Source: Alcanivorax quisquiliarum
Lineage (GTDB): Bacteria; Pseudomonadota; Gammaproteobacteria; Pseudomonadales; Alcanivoracaceae
Length of the DNA: 64,000 nucleotides
Reading direction: 5' to 3'
Assembly: GCF_023051175.1 (NCBI RefSeq)
Contig: NZ_JALKII010000007.1
Span: 149,297-213,296 of the forward strand
Below, piece by piece: positions 1-8,621 of this stretch (position 1 is its first letter; each line of letters opens with the position of its first letter). The notes under the pieces were generated by a model. The model saw only the letters and a program-made list of their open reading frames with translations, had not been told where the DNA came from and made no database searches. A program made the translations under genes and the position numbers.

Positions 1-342
1 AAAGGTTTCCACCGTGGCATGGGCAAAGGTGCGGATCATTACCGCATCCACCATGCGCGACATCACCCTGGCAGAATCCTCGATCGGTTCGCCTCGGCCA
101 AGTTGTGTATCACGTGGCGACAGAAAAATACTGGCGCCGCCAAACTGCGTCATCGCCACTTCAAAAGAAAGGCGGGTGCGCGTCGAGGCTTTTTCAAAAA
201 TCATGCCCAGCGATTTGCCCTGCAACACTTCATGGCGCTGGCCGTTGCGCAGCATGGTTTTCAATTCGATGGCACGCTGGATCAGGTAGCCCAGCTCATC
301 ACGGCTGAGATCACTGAGCGTCAGAAAATGCCGTACCGTCAT
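1..342 (-). CDS. argF: Ornithine carbamoyltransferase, N-terminal part (gene runs off the window)
   Basis: Transfers the carbamoyl group of carbamoyl phosphate to ornithine, giving citrulline in cytoplasmic arginine synthesis. Only the first 114 codons lie in the window. The phosphate-binding signature FEKASTRTR is visible near residues 50-58, followed by a typical QFGGASIFL stretch and [13 protein letters not shown]. The ATG at 342-340 overlaps the argD stop in an ATGA junction, so the two genes are probably translationally coupled in the order argD-argF. STRTR is shared with aspartate carbamoyltransferases, but the following residues and the argD context favour ArgF. Confidence 0.93.
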   Translation of the reverse strand, partial: MTVRHFLTLSDLSRDELGYLIQRAIELKTMLRNGQRHEVLQGKSLGMIFEKASTRTRLSFEVAMTQFGGASIFLSPRDTQLGRGEPIEDSARVMSRMVDAVMIRTFAHATVETF

Positions 343-1526
343 GCTGCCTCCTGCCGCTTGGCAAAAGCACGAATGGCAGCGCCAACCCGGCTCGCCAGCG
401 TATTGATTTCCTGCTCGCTGATCACCAGAGGCGGCAGCAACCGCACCACACTGCCTGCGGTCACGTTCAGCAGCACATTCTGTTCGCGGGCCAGCGCGAC
501 GATCTCGCCGCAGTCTCGATCCAGCTGGATACCGATCATCAGCCCCTGGCCACGCACCTCGGTCACCATCGGCACATCCGCCAGCGCCTCGCGCAGCAGC
601 TGCTGCAACTGCTCGCCCTTGCGCTTCACGGTGGGCAGCACCTGCTCGGAAATGGTTTCCACCACCGTCAGCGCCGTGGCGCAGCCCAGCGGGTTGCCGC
701 CATAGGTGCTGCCATGGCTGCCAGCGCTGAATATATCCGCAGCGCGGCCTGCGGCCAGGCAGGCGCCAATCGGAAAGCCGTTGCCCAGCCCCTTGGCGGT
801 GGTCAGCACATCCGGGCGCACATTTGCGCCGGTGCAAAAAAAGTAATCGCCGGTGCGGCCGTTGCCGGTCTGCACCTCATCCAGCATCAGCAGCCACTCG
901 TGCTCATCGCACAAGGCACGCAGGCCGGGCAGATAATCCGCAGCAGGCACGCGCACGCCACCTTCGCCCTGAATCGGCTCCACCAGCACCGCGACAATAT
1001 TCTTGTGCTCGGCGGCCAGCGCTCGCAGCGCGGCCAGATCATTCCACGGCGCCCGCACGAAGCCCTGCACCAGCGGTTCGAAACCGGCCTGGGCGGCTTT
1101 GTTGGCGGTTGCCGTCAAGGTCGCCAGAGTGCGGCCATGGAAGGCGTTTTCCAGTACGATGATGGCCGGTGACTCGACGCCGCGCTTGTTGCCGTACAGC
1201 CGCGCCAGCTTGATCGCGGCCTCGTTGGCCTCGGCACCGGAGTTGCAGAAAAATGCCTTTTCCATGTTGCCGAGGCGGCACAATGCAGCGGCCAGCCGTT
1301 GCTGGGCTTCGATGTGGTAAAGGTTCGAGGTATGCACCAGAGTGCCGGCCTGTCGCGCCAGCGTGCGGGTGACCTCGGGATGACAATGGCCGAGGTTGCA
1401 CACGCCGATGCCGGATATCGCATCCAGCCAGGCGTTGGCGTCGGTGTCGTACAGCCACACGCCTTCACCTCGGGTGAAGGTCAGCGGTTGCCGCGCATAG
1501 GTGGGCATCAGGTAATTGTCGCTCAT
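339..1526 (-). CDS. argD: Acetylornithine/succinyldiaminopimelate aminotransferase
   Basis: PLP-dependent class III aminotransferase that converts N-acetylglutamate semialdehyde to N-acetylornithine; many ArgD proteins also serve lysine synthesis. The 395-residue product has the expected length. The PLP-contacting Asp is in LMLDEVQTG (about D216), and the Schiff-base Lys is in TTAKGLGNG (about K245). I chose the ATG at 1526 ([10 protein letters not shown]) rather than the upstream ATG at 1679, because the extra 51 residues are arginine-rich, match no ArgD start and overlap the promoter. A GAGGAAAGG motif precedes the chosen start. The stop overlaps the argF start by ATGA. Confidence 0.95.
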   Translation of the reverse strand: MSDNYLMPTYARQPLTFTRGEGVWLYDTDANAWLDAISGIGVCNLGHCHPEVTRTLARQAGTLVHTSNLYHIEAQQRLAAALCRLGNMEKAFFCNSGAEANEAAIKLARLYGNKRGVESPAIIVLENAFHGRTLATLTATANKAAQAGFEPLVQGFVRAPWNDLAALRALAAEHKNIVAVLVEPIQGEGGVRVPAADYLPGLRALCDEHEWLLMLDEVQTGNGRTGDYFFCTGANVRPDVLTTAKGLGNGFPIGACLAAGRAADIFSAGSHGSTYGGNPLGCATALTVVETISEQVLPTVKRKGEQLQQLLREALADVPMVTEVRGQGLMIGIQLDRDCGEIVALAREQNVLLNVTAGSVVRLLPPLVISEQEINTLASRVGAAIRAFAKRQEAA

Positions 1527-1611
1527 CCTCGGGCCTTTCCTCTCCGGCCGTTTCGTGTCTGGGGTAATGGGGAAACCTGGGCGCTGACGGTCGCGCAGCA
1601 CGCGACCCAGC

Positions 1612-1679
1612 AAGAACAAAAACGGCAGCCTGAGCTGCCGCGAGCGCTCGATAATAGCGGCCCTGCCGGAATGGTGCAA
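1612..1679 (-). promoter_or_regulatory. argD promoter with a terminator-like hairpin at the transcript start
   Basis: Reading the minus strand, a sigma70 promoter is visible: TTGCAC (1679-1674), 17 bases, TATTAT (1656-1651). The start should fall near 1644. About four bases later lies a perfect 7-bp stem with a four-base loop (1640-1623), followed by five T residues (1622-1618). The element looks like an intrinsic terminator but sits too close to the start for normal termination. It may be a 5' stabilising hairpin or part of an attenuation device. No leader peptide or obvious ARG box was seen. Confidence 0.55.
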
Positions 1680-1778
1680 TTATCCACAACCCGGCCAGCC
1701 CAGCGGTGATAGCGTGATCGGGCGTACACTCAAGGCGTGCGGGCCGCGTTGCCCGTCGATCATTTTCAGGAGCACAAC

Positions 1779-3326
1779 ATGGACGCTGTCCAGCTGAGTA
1801 TCTTCGCCAATCGCCTGGCAGGCATCTGTGAAGAAATGGGCGCACTACTGCGCCGTTGCGCCTTCTCGCCGAACATCAAGGATCGGCTGGATTTCTCCTG
1901 TGCCATTTTCGATGGCGAGGGCGAGTTATGCGCCCAGGCGGCGCATATTCCGGTGCACCTGGGCAGCATGGCTTATGCCATGCGCGATCTGGTCAGTGGC
2001 CGCGACTGGCGCGAGGGCGCCTTGCTGGTGGTCAACGATCCTTACCTGGGTGGCACACACCTTCCCGACGTCACCGTGGTGGCGCCTGTCTTTGCCGGCG
2101 GCGCCGCGCCGCTGGCGTTCGTGGTCACACGCGCTCACCACGCCAACATCGGCGCCACAGCGCCGGGCTCGATGCCGATTTCCCGGCGCCTTGAAGAAGA
2201 GGGCGAGATCATCGCGCCGCAATGGCTGCGTTACGACGGCGCCTGGCAGCAGGCACTGGTGCAGCGGCTGGCCGGCAGCGATGCGGCGGATGCGCAGACC
2301 TCGCCGCGCTTTGGCGATTTTGTTGCCCAGGCCAGCGCTTGTGATGCCGGCGCAGCCTGGCTGGGGCAATTGATTGGCGAGCGCGGCGAAGCGTGGTTTC
2401 ACGCCGGCGTCGCTGCATTGAACGCCTACGGCGAGCGGCTGGCCGGGCAGATGATCGCCGCCATGCCGGATGGCGTGTATCGGTTTACCGATTATCTGGA
2501 TGACGATGGCCAGGGCACGCTGGATATTGCCGTGAGCGTCACACTGACGATCCAGGGCGAGCGCGCCGAGGTGGATTTTACCGGCACCTCGCCGCAGGTG
2601 CCGGGCAATATCAACTGCCCGCTGTCGGTGGCGGCCGCCGCCGTTTACTACTGCTTTCGCTGCCTGTTGCCCGGCACCGTGCCGGCTTGTGCCGGGTTGT
2701 TCCGTCCGATCAGCTTGCAGGCGCCAGCCGGCTCGCTGGTGAACGCCCGGCGCCCGGCCGCAGTGGCCGCCGGCAACGTGGAAACCAGCTCGCGGATTGT
2801 CGATGCGATGCTCGGCGCGCTTGCCCAGGCCATGCCCGATCGGATCCCCGCAGCCAGCCAGGGCAGCATGAACAACCTCGCCATGGGCGCCCACGCCACA
2901 CCCGGCAGCCCCGGTTGGGATTATTACGAAACCATGGGCGGCGGCATGGGCGCAGCGCCGGGCCGCGATGGCCTCAGCGGCGTGCAGACACACATGACCA
3001 ATACCCTCAATACACCGATCGAGAGCCTGGAGCGGCATTATCCCCTGCGGGTGTGGCGCTATGCGCTGCGCCGCGCCAGCGGCGGCAGCGGCCAGTTCAA
3101 GGGCGGTGACGGGCTGGAGCGCGAGCTTGAGTTTCTGGCGCCAGCGCAGGTGACATTACTGACCGAGCGCCGCCGCCACGCACCCTGGGGGCTGGCCGGT
3201 GGCGCCAGCGGCAAACCGGGCGAGAATCGCCTCAATGGCGCGCCGGTGCCCGGCAAGACCACCTTCCAGGCCCGGCCCGGTGATCGTCTGACGGTGGCGT
3301 CAGCAGGGGGTGGTGGCTACGGCTAA
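1779..3326 (+). CDS. Hydantoinase B/oxoprolinase family protein (HyuB-like)
   Basis: The 515-residue protein matches the hydantoinase B family, the beta half of ATP-dependent N-methylhydantoinase, acetone carboxylase and 5-oxoprolinase enzymes. Family landmarks include the N-terminal SPNIKDRLDFSCAIFD block, VNDPYLGGTHLPD near residue 86, and the Gly-rich C-terminal tail. The start is the ATG at 1779, behind a CAGGAG site six bases upstream. A HyuA partner would normally lie directly upstream; here argD is divergent and none is present. The substrate cannot be deduced. HyuA may be elsewhere in the genome, or this may be a relic. Confidence 0.85.
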   Translation: MDAVQLSIFANRLAGICEEMGALLRRCAFSPNIKDRLDFSCAIFDGEGELCAQAAHIPVHLGSMAYAMRDLVSGRDWREGALLVVNDPYLGGTHLPDVTVVAPVFAGGAAPLAFVVTRAHHANIGATAPGSMPISRRLEEEGEIIAPQWLRYDGAWQQALVQRLAGSDAADAQTSPRFGDFVAQASACDAGAAWLGQLIGERGEAWFHAGVAALNAYGERLAGQMIAAMPDGVYRFTDYLDDDGQGTLDIAVSVTLTIQGERAEVDFTGTSPQVPGNINCPLSVAAAAVYYCFRCLLPGTVPACAGLFRPISLQAPAGSLVNARRPAAVAAGNVETSSRIVDAMLGALAQAMPDRIPAASQGSMNNLAMGAHATPGSPGWDYYETMGGGMGAAPGRDGLSGVQTHMTNTLNTPIESLERHYPLRVWRYALRRASGGSGQFKGGDGLERELEFLAPAQVTLLTERRRHAPWGLAGGASGKPGENRLNGAPVPGKTTFQARPGDRLTVASAGGGGYG

Positions 3327-3474
3327 TTCGCCGCTATAGCGGCGCCCTGCGCACGCACGCGGGGGCGCTAGTTGCCAGCGGCAGCACGACCAAAGACAAT
3401 ATGGCCAACACACCGACGGGATTTACGGATGACGCCCGGCGCTCTTTCACGCGACTTTTCAGGGTAAAGAATTT

Positions 3475-3792
3475 ATGGACGACATCATGCAAGTCATCCG
3501 CGAGCAGATCGAGAGCAACGCGGTGATCCTGTACATGAAAGGTACACCACAGTTTCCGCAGTGCGGTTTTTCTGCCCGCGCCATCGAAGTCATGACCGCG
3601 ATCGGCAAGCCGTTTGCCTATGTGAATATTCTGGAGGCGCCGGAAATCCGCGCCAACCTGCCCAAATACGGCAACTGGCCGACCTTCCCGCAGCTGTGGG
3701 TAAAAGGCGAGCTGGTCGGTGGCAGCGATATCCTGCTGGAAATGCACCGCACCGGTGAGCTGGCGACATTGGTAGAGCAGGCAGCCGCCTGA
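3475..3792 (+). CDS. grxD: Monothiol glutaredoxin (Grx4 type)
   Basis: Cytoplasmic monothiol glutaredoxin of 105 residues that binds and hands on [2Fe-2S] clusters with glutathione. The CGFS active site is at residues 30-33, preceded by the VILYMKGTP strand typical of Grx4. The glutathione-contacting WPTFPQLWVKGELVGG segment is present. The start at 3475 has only a moderate ribosome site (AGGG ten bases upstream); the ATG at 3487 is an alternative. It lies 104 bases before a peroxiredoxin in the same direction, which suggests a small redox group. Confidence 0.93.
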   Translation: MDDIMQVIREQIESNAVILYMKGTPQFPQCGFSARAIEVMTAIGKPFAYVNILEAPEIRANLPKYGNWPTFPQLWVKGELVGGSDILLEMHRTGELATLVEQAAA

Positions 3793-3896
3793 GCAGATGC
3801 ACTTGCTGTGCGGTGGCTGGGGCCGCCGCCAGCAGGGCGCAGGCCCATTTCATATAACAGCACGACCCACGCACACTTCTTGGTGGTACCCACGTC

Positions 3897-4499
3897 ATGG
3901 CCGTTCTGGTAGGCAAACCTGCTCCTGATTTTACCGTGCCGGCGGTACTGGCCGATGGCCGTATCGACGAGGCATTCAATCTGGCCGAGACGCTGGCCGG
4001 CAAATACGGCCTGCTGTTTTTCTACCCGCTGGATTTCACCTTTGTCTGCCCTTCGGAGCTGATCGCGCTGGAGCATCGCATCGATGCCTTTCGAGAGCGC
4101 GATGTGGAAGTGATCGGCATCTCCATCGACAGCCATTTCAGCCATAACGCCTGGCGCCGCACGCCGGTAGAGCAGGGCGGCATCGGCCCCGTGCGCTTCA
4201 CCCTGGCAGCAGATATCACCCGCGAAATCACCCGCGCCTACGATGTGCAGGCCGAAGGCGGCATGGCGTTGCGCGCTGCTTTCATTATTGATCGCGACGG
4301 CGTGGTGCGTAGTCAGCTGATCAACGATCTGCCGGTGGGGCGCAATATCGACGAACTCTTGCGGTTGGTGGATGCACTTCAGTTTCACGAGCGGCGTGGC
4401 GAGGTTTGCCCTGCCGGCTGGCAACAGGGTGAGGCCGGCATGACGCCCTCGCCACAGGGCGCGGTGGATTATCTGAAGAAGAATGCGGGCAAGCTCTGA
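3897..4499 (+). CDS. Typical 2-Cys peroxiredoxin (AhpC/TSA family)
   Basis: Thiol peroxidase of 200 residues that reduces hydrogen peroxide and organic peroxides. The peroxidatic cysteine is C51 in DFTFVCPSE, and the resolving cysteine is about C171 in GEVCPAGW, so this is the typical 2-Cys class that works as a dimer. The C-terminal YLKKNAGKL tail is characteristic. No ahpF or dedicated reductase lies beside it, so the electron donor is unknown; thioredoxin is usual. The ribosome site is weak. Its neighbour is grxD, which fits an oxidative-stress role. Confidence 0.92.
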   Translation: MAVLVGKPAPDFTVPAVLADGRIDEAFNLAETLAGKYGLLFFYPLDFTFVCPSELIALEHRIDAFRERDVEVIGISIDSHFSHNAWRRTPVEQGGIGPVRFTLAADITREITRAYDVQAEGGMALRAAFIIDRDGVVRSQLINDLPVGRNIDELLRLVDALQFHERRGEVCPAGWQQGEAGMTPSPQGAVDYLKKNAGKL

Positions 4500-4724
4500 G
4501 GAGCCGCGCTCGACATTATGTCTGTTGGCTTCGTCGCTCTGCTGAAACAGCTATATTGAGAGAGTGCAATCAGCCGAGGCCGCGTTCGACAACTTCTGGG
4601 CCCGGATCAGTACTCTGGAAGAGACGGTTACCTTCATTGCCTTCCTTGTTAATCTGGAGTGTGCCGCCTCTTGCCGCCAGCGCAGGAGGCGTAATACCGG
4701 CAATGCCAGCAAAAGGAATTGACC

Positions 4725-5253
4725 ATGGATGAGCACTTGCAAGCCCTGCAACACAGCCTCGAGGCTGCCGCACAGCGGGCCGATGCCGAAGGTATCGAGT
4801 TCTGGTTCGCTCGCGATTTGTAGGCGCCTCTGGGATACGCCCGCTGGGAGAACTTTCAGACTGCCATCAAGAGGGCGGTGACGTCTTGCGAGGCCAGTGG
4901 TCATGCGGCTTCCGACCATTTTCGTGGCGTCACGAAAATGGTCGAGCTCGGTAGCGGCTCCAAGCGCGAAGTTGATGATTTTATGCTCACCCGCTACGCC
5001 TGTTATCTGATCGCTCAGAACGGCGATCCGCGCAAACCTCAATGTTGAGCAGGCTGATCTTCAGGGCGAGCAGGCCATCACGAGCGAGCATGTACAGAAC
5101 AACCGGAGTGTGCGTGACATGCTGGGGAAAAGGGGAATTCAGCCCGAACGTCTAGCTGCCGAGGAATATCTGAAAAAGCTTGAGCGTCGCGTTAAAGCGG
5201 AAGAAAGAAAACTGGCCAAAGGTGCGAAGGCGCTGCCTCGACAGCCCAAGTGA
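4725..5253 (+). pseudogene. dinD: Broken DNA-damage-inducible protein D (DinD family)
   Basis: Conceptual translation from the ATG at 4725 gives the DinD N terminus. A TAG at 4821 follows EFWFARDL, but the same frame continues with the DinD core, including SDHFRGVTKMV and RYACYLIAQNGDP, to a second stop at 5046. The C-terminal DinD tail (GEQAITSEH, then KKLERRVKAEE) then appears in the +1 frame from about 5056 to the TGA at 5251. The central part of the protein is missing. The gene therefore has a nonsense codon, a frameshift and an internal deletion. Family assignment rests on recalled similarity to E. coli DinD, whose precise role is unclear. Confidence 0.8.
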
Positions 5254-5324
5254 CGATAGCTCCGGGAAAATGAACGCCATAGGCGCCGCCGCCCCGAGTC
5301 AGCTCCGGGGCGACGGGTGGGCTG

Positions 5325-7916
5325 TCAGCTCTGCGCCAATGGCGGAATGCGCGGTTTGATCCACGCCAGCATGGCCGGCAGCAGCGTCAGGTTCGATAGC
5401 AGCGCGACCAGCATGGCAAGGCTTGCCAGCAAGCCGAAATAGACAGTCGGGTTGAAATTCGAGATCGCCAGTATGGAGAAGCCGGCGATAATAACGATCG
5501 ATGTGTAATACATGGCCGTGCCGATGGAGCCGTGGCAGCGGCGCATGGTGGCGATATAATCCTGATCCTCGGGGAATTCCTCACGGAAACGATGGATATA
5601 ATGGATCGAATCATCCACCGCGATACCGATAGTGATGGCGGCAATAGTGATCGTCATCAGATCCAGCGGCAGCCCCATCCAGCCCATCAGGCCCAGCACC
5701 AGGCCGGCACTGAACAGGTTCGGCAGCATGGCGATAACGGCCAAGGAAAACGAGCGGAACAGTAATAAAAACATCAGCATGATCGCCAGAAATACGAAGC
5801 CCAGTGTGTTCGCCTGTGACTTGAACAGGCTTTGCAGCATGTTGTTGTAAAGCACCATGGCGCCAGTGAGCTGAATCTGTTCCGGCGCGAGATCAAACCG
5901 GGTGGTGAGATCCGTGGTGATCTTTTCCAGCAGCGCGTTACGCTCCAGATTACGGTCGGAATCAATCACGCGCACGCTGATGCGCACCTGATTGCCATCC
6001 TCCGACAAAAACGGGCTGACAAGTTGCGCACGCAATTCAGGCGGCACAAAACTGGCCAGCAGCATCAGCTCCACATAGCTCAGCGGGCCGTCATTGAGAA
6101 TCGTCGCAATCTCGTAAGTGGAGGCGATGGATAACACCTTGCCTGTTTCGGGCAGCGATTCGAGGTAATGCTGAATCTCCAGCAACAGTGCCAGCCGCTC
6201 CGGGGTAAACCAGTAGCTGTTTTCCAGCGGATCAGGCGCGCCGCCTTCCGCAAACGGATCAGCAAACGGATCAGCAAACGGATCGTCAGAAAAGCCGTCA
6301 GAAAAGTCATCAGAAGAGCCGTCGAGCGCGTCAGCGGCAGGGTCAGGCACACTGTCCCAATCGGCAAAGCCGTCATCTTCTATGACGCCACGGGGGCTGC
6401 TTTTCGGGGCGTTGATAATAATATCCAGCGGAGTGGTGCCGCCGAGATTACGGTCGATTTCCAGCATGCCCTGAAAGATTTCGGTGTCTTCCTGAAAGTA
6501 ATCGATAAAGCGGTTTTCCACCGTCAGCCGCGTTACTCCATACAGGGCCACCAGCGTCAGCAATACGCTGCCGATAATCAGCGGCTTGCCAAACCGCGCC
6601 GTAAAGGTGGCAATGGCGAGCGTGCTGCGGCGGGTGAAATCACGCAGCTTTTGCGGTTTGCCGGCCGGTAAAGGGCTGAGCAGGGCAGGATACAGGGTGA
6701 AGCACAGCAACATGGCCACACCGATACCGATGGTCATCATCCAGCCAAAATCGATCACCGGGCGAATGCCGCTGAACACCAGCGAGGCAAACGCCACCAT
6801 GGTGGTAATGGTGGTGTAGAACACCGGGCGGCCCATGAACGAAACAGTCTGATGCACCAGCTCGGCCGAGGTGGCATCGGGCTGGCGCGCATGGGCTTCG
6901 CGATAACGCACCGTCAGGTGAATGGCGATCGACATGGTGATGATGAGCAGCAGCGACACGAAGTTCGAGCTGATCACGGTGACTTTCCAGTCCACCAGCG
7001 CCAGCCAGCCGAGCATCCAGATCACGGTAATGCTGCAACACAGCATCGGCACCAGCACCCAGCGCAGGCGGCGGAACAGAATGATCAGCGTCAGAATCAG
7101 AAACAGCGTCACGCCGATGCCGAAGATGCTCAGATCATTGCGCACAAAATCGATCACATCGGAGGCGATCATCGGCGCCCCGCCGAGGAACAGCCGGGCA
7201 TCGTCGCGGTAGCCATCCATGATGTTGCGAATGGCCGCTATTTCATCCGCCAGCCGGCCCTGTTGCGCGGTGCTGTAGTCACTGAATTCCCGCGTCACCT
7301 CTTCCAGGCGCTGCGCTTCTGCTGCCGTCAGCCCGTCGGTGCGGCGTTTCTCACGCAAGTCGGCGCGTTCATTGAGCAGGCGATAATATTCTTCATCACG
7401 CTTGAAGTTGATCAGCAGCGCGGTGATCTTGCCTTCCCGGTTCACCAGCAGATCACGGTAAACGGGGTTGGCGCCGGTAAACTCCTTTTTGGCCAGCGCC
7501 AGATCGACCTCGTCATCGGCCACCGTGCGGTAACCACTGGCGAGATCGCGGAATTCCACTTGCGGGCTGAGCAGCAGCGGCACATCCAGCATGCTGTAAA
7601 CCGATTCCACCCGCTCAAGCGCTGCCAGCTCGTCGTGCAGTTGCGCCAGCCGGTCAATGACCGGGCGGCTGAACAGCGGCTGTTCCGGCTCATAAGTGAT
7701 CACCAGAAATTCACTGCCGCCGTAGCGCTTGGCCATCTCACGGTAGAACGCCAGCGATTCGTCGTTCTCCAGCACCAGTGACTCGGCCGACGCATCCAGA
7801 CGGAAATCCCGCGCCTGAATGGCGGCCAGAACAGTGATCAAAGTAATCAGAATGAGCCATAAGCGCGGATGGTCAAGCACCACACGCTGGTAAAGGGAGA
7901 AGAAAAATCGGGTCAC
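5325..7916 (-). CDS. RND-superfamily exporter (MMPL/sterol-sensing-like)
   Basis: An 863-residue inner-membrane protein with the two-fold layout of the RND superfamily. Helix 1 is followed by a large extracytoplasmic loop, then a block of helices, a helix near the middle, a second large loop and a final helical block. TIGIAVDDSIHYIHRF in the C-terminal half is the usual RND/MMPL signature. The second loop carries a repeat-rich acidic segment (DPFA repeated three times). The start is GTG at 7916 behind AAGGA. A START-like gene lies 29 bases upstream in the same direction, so a hydrophobic or lipid substrate is a reasonable guess. No membrane-fusion partner is present. Confidence 0.85.
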   Translation of the reverse strand: MTRFFFSLYQRVVLDHPRLWLILITLITVLAAIQARDFRLDASAESLVLENDESLAFYREMAKRYGGSEFLVITYEPEQPLFSRPVIDRLAQLHDELAALERVESVYSMLDVPLLLSPQVEFRDLASGYRTVADDEVDLALAKKEFTGANPVYRDLLVNREGKITALLINFKRDEEYYRLLNERADLREKRRTDGLTAAEAQRLEEVTREFSDYSTAQQGRLADEIAAIRNIMDGYRDDARLFLGGAPMIASDVIDFVRNDLSIFGIGVTLFLILTLIILFRRLRWVLVPMLCCSITVIWMLGWLALVDWKVTVISSNFVSLLLIITMSIAIHLTVRYREAHARQPDATSAELVHQTVSFMGRPVFYTTITTMVAFASLVFSGIRPVIDFGWMMTIGIGVAMLLCFTLYPALLSPLPAGKPQKLRDFTRRSTLAIATFTARFGKPLIIGSVLLTLVALYGVTRLTVENRFIDYFQEDTEIFQGMLEIDRNLGGTTPLDIIINAPKSSPRGVIEDDGFADWDSVPDPAADALDGSSDDFSDGFSDDPFADPFADPFAEGGAPDPLENSYWFTPERLALLLEIQHYLESLPETGKVLSIASTYEIATILNDGPLSYVELMLLASFVPPELRAQLVSPFLSEDGNQVRISVRVIDSDRNLERNALLEKITTDLTTRFDLAPEQIQLTGAMVLYNNMLQSLFKSQANTLGFVFLAIMLMFLLLFRSFSLAVIAMLPNLFSAGLVLGLMGWMGLPLDLMTITIAAITIGIAVDDSIHYIHRFREEFPEDQDYIATMRRCHGSIGTAMYYTSIVIIAGFSILAISNFNPTVYFGLLASLAMLVALLSNLTLLPAMLAWIKPRIPPLAQS
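6250..6321 (-). repeat. Two adjacent 12-bp in-frame tandem repeats inside the RND gene
   Basis: On the plus strand GCAAACGGATCA-type units occur three times (about 6250-6285). They are followed directly by three TCAGAAAAGYCR-type units (6286-6321). In the protein they encode DPFADPFADPFA and a neighbouring SDDFSDGFSDD-like acidic stretch. Both unit lengths are multiples of three, so copy-number change would keep the frame. The segment lies in the second large extracytoplasmic loop. Confidence 0.85.
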
Positions 7917-7945
7917 AGGGCGTCCTTTTTAGCGGTGAGCCGGGG

Positions 7946-8377
7946 TCAGAACATAGCCGCGAGTTCGCGGGCGAAACGCTCGTTGAACTGCCGCAGGCGG
8001 CGAGTCACAGGCCAGGCCAGCAGGCTGATGACGCCTTCCGACCACTCTTCATGATGGATGCGGCAGCTGCCATCTTCGGCGGGCGTGAAGGTGAAGCGAT
8101 GCAGCATGCGCGCCATGGGCAGATTCACGCCCCAGGTGATGCGGTAATCCTGTTCGTATTCCAGGATCGGCACGATCAGTGGTGCAGGCGGCAAGCCGGG
8201 CAGCCGTGGCGCAAACATCAGCAGCGCACCGCGCCGCCAGTTGCCATTGAGCAGCCGTGCGTGCGCAATCACACTTGACCATTCAGCCCAGGCTGGCACA
8301 TTGCAGAAAAAGCGAAAAGCCTGTGCCGGTGGCACGGCCGCCTCGGTGACCATGTCAGCGTAGTAACGTCGTAGCAT
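7946..8377 (-). CDS. SRPBCC (START/polyketide cyclase-like) family protein
   Basis: A 143-residue soluble protein with the SRPBCC pattern: an N-terminal strand, then PPAQAFRFFCNVPAWAEWSS as the helix-turn that opens the hydrophobic pocket, central strands, and a long C-terminal amphipathic helix (RRLRQFNERFARELAAMF). Such proteins bind lipids or other hydrophobic ligands. It lies 29 bases upstream of the RND exporter on the same strand and is probably its operon partner. The ligand is unknown. The start could be the ATG at 8377 or the one at 8353. Confidence 0.75.
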   Translation of the reverse strand: MLRRYYADMVTEAAVPPAQAFRFFCNVPAWAEWSSVIAHARLLNGNWRRGALLMFAPRLPGLPPAPLIVPILEYEQDYRITWGVNLPMARMLHRFTFTPAEDGSCRIHHEEWSEGVISLLAWPVTRRLRQFNERFARELAAMF

Positions 8378-8621
8378 AGAACGTCTCGTGCAGTGAGTTT
8401 ATGGCTCGGCGGGCGTTCGCTCAGAAGAACATCATGAGAGAGGCCAACAGGGAAGCCGGGCGCAATTGGTGAACAAGATTACCGAACCCGCTTCAGCACG
8501 GCCAGCAAACTGGCGCCAGGCGGGCATCGTGGGCGAGCTATTGGCTCGCACGGATGCGCTGGTTGACCGGTTCCGCCGTGTGGCATAGCGTCAACGGCAT
8601 CACGTGCACCGGGAGGGCAGT

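Noticed and set aside
1926-3038. A 370-codon minus-strand frame opposite hyuB
   Set aside because: Antisense shadow with His/Ala/Gly bias; HyuB landmarks are clear on the plus strand.
3330-3345. CGCCGCTATAGCGGCG palindrome after hyuB as a terminator
   Set aside because: No T-run follows the stem; it may be a weak hairpin but termination is not supported.
6852-7781. A 309-codon plus-strand frame opposite the RND exporter
   Set aside because: Rich in Gln, His and Arg as expected for an antisense frame; the RND product on the other strand is well supported.
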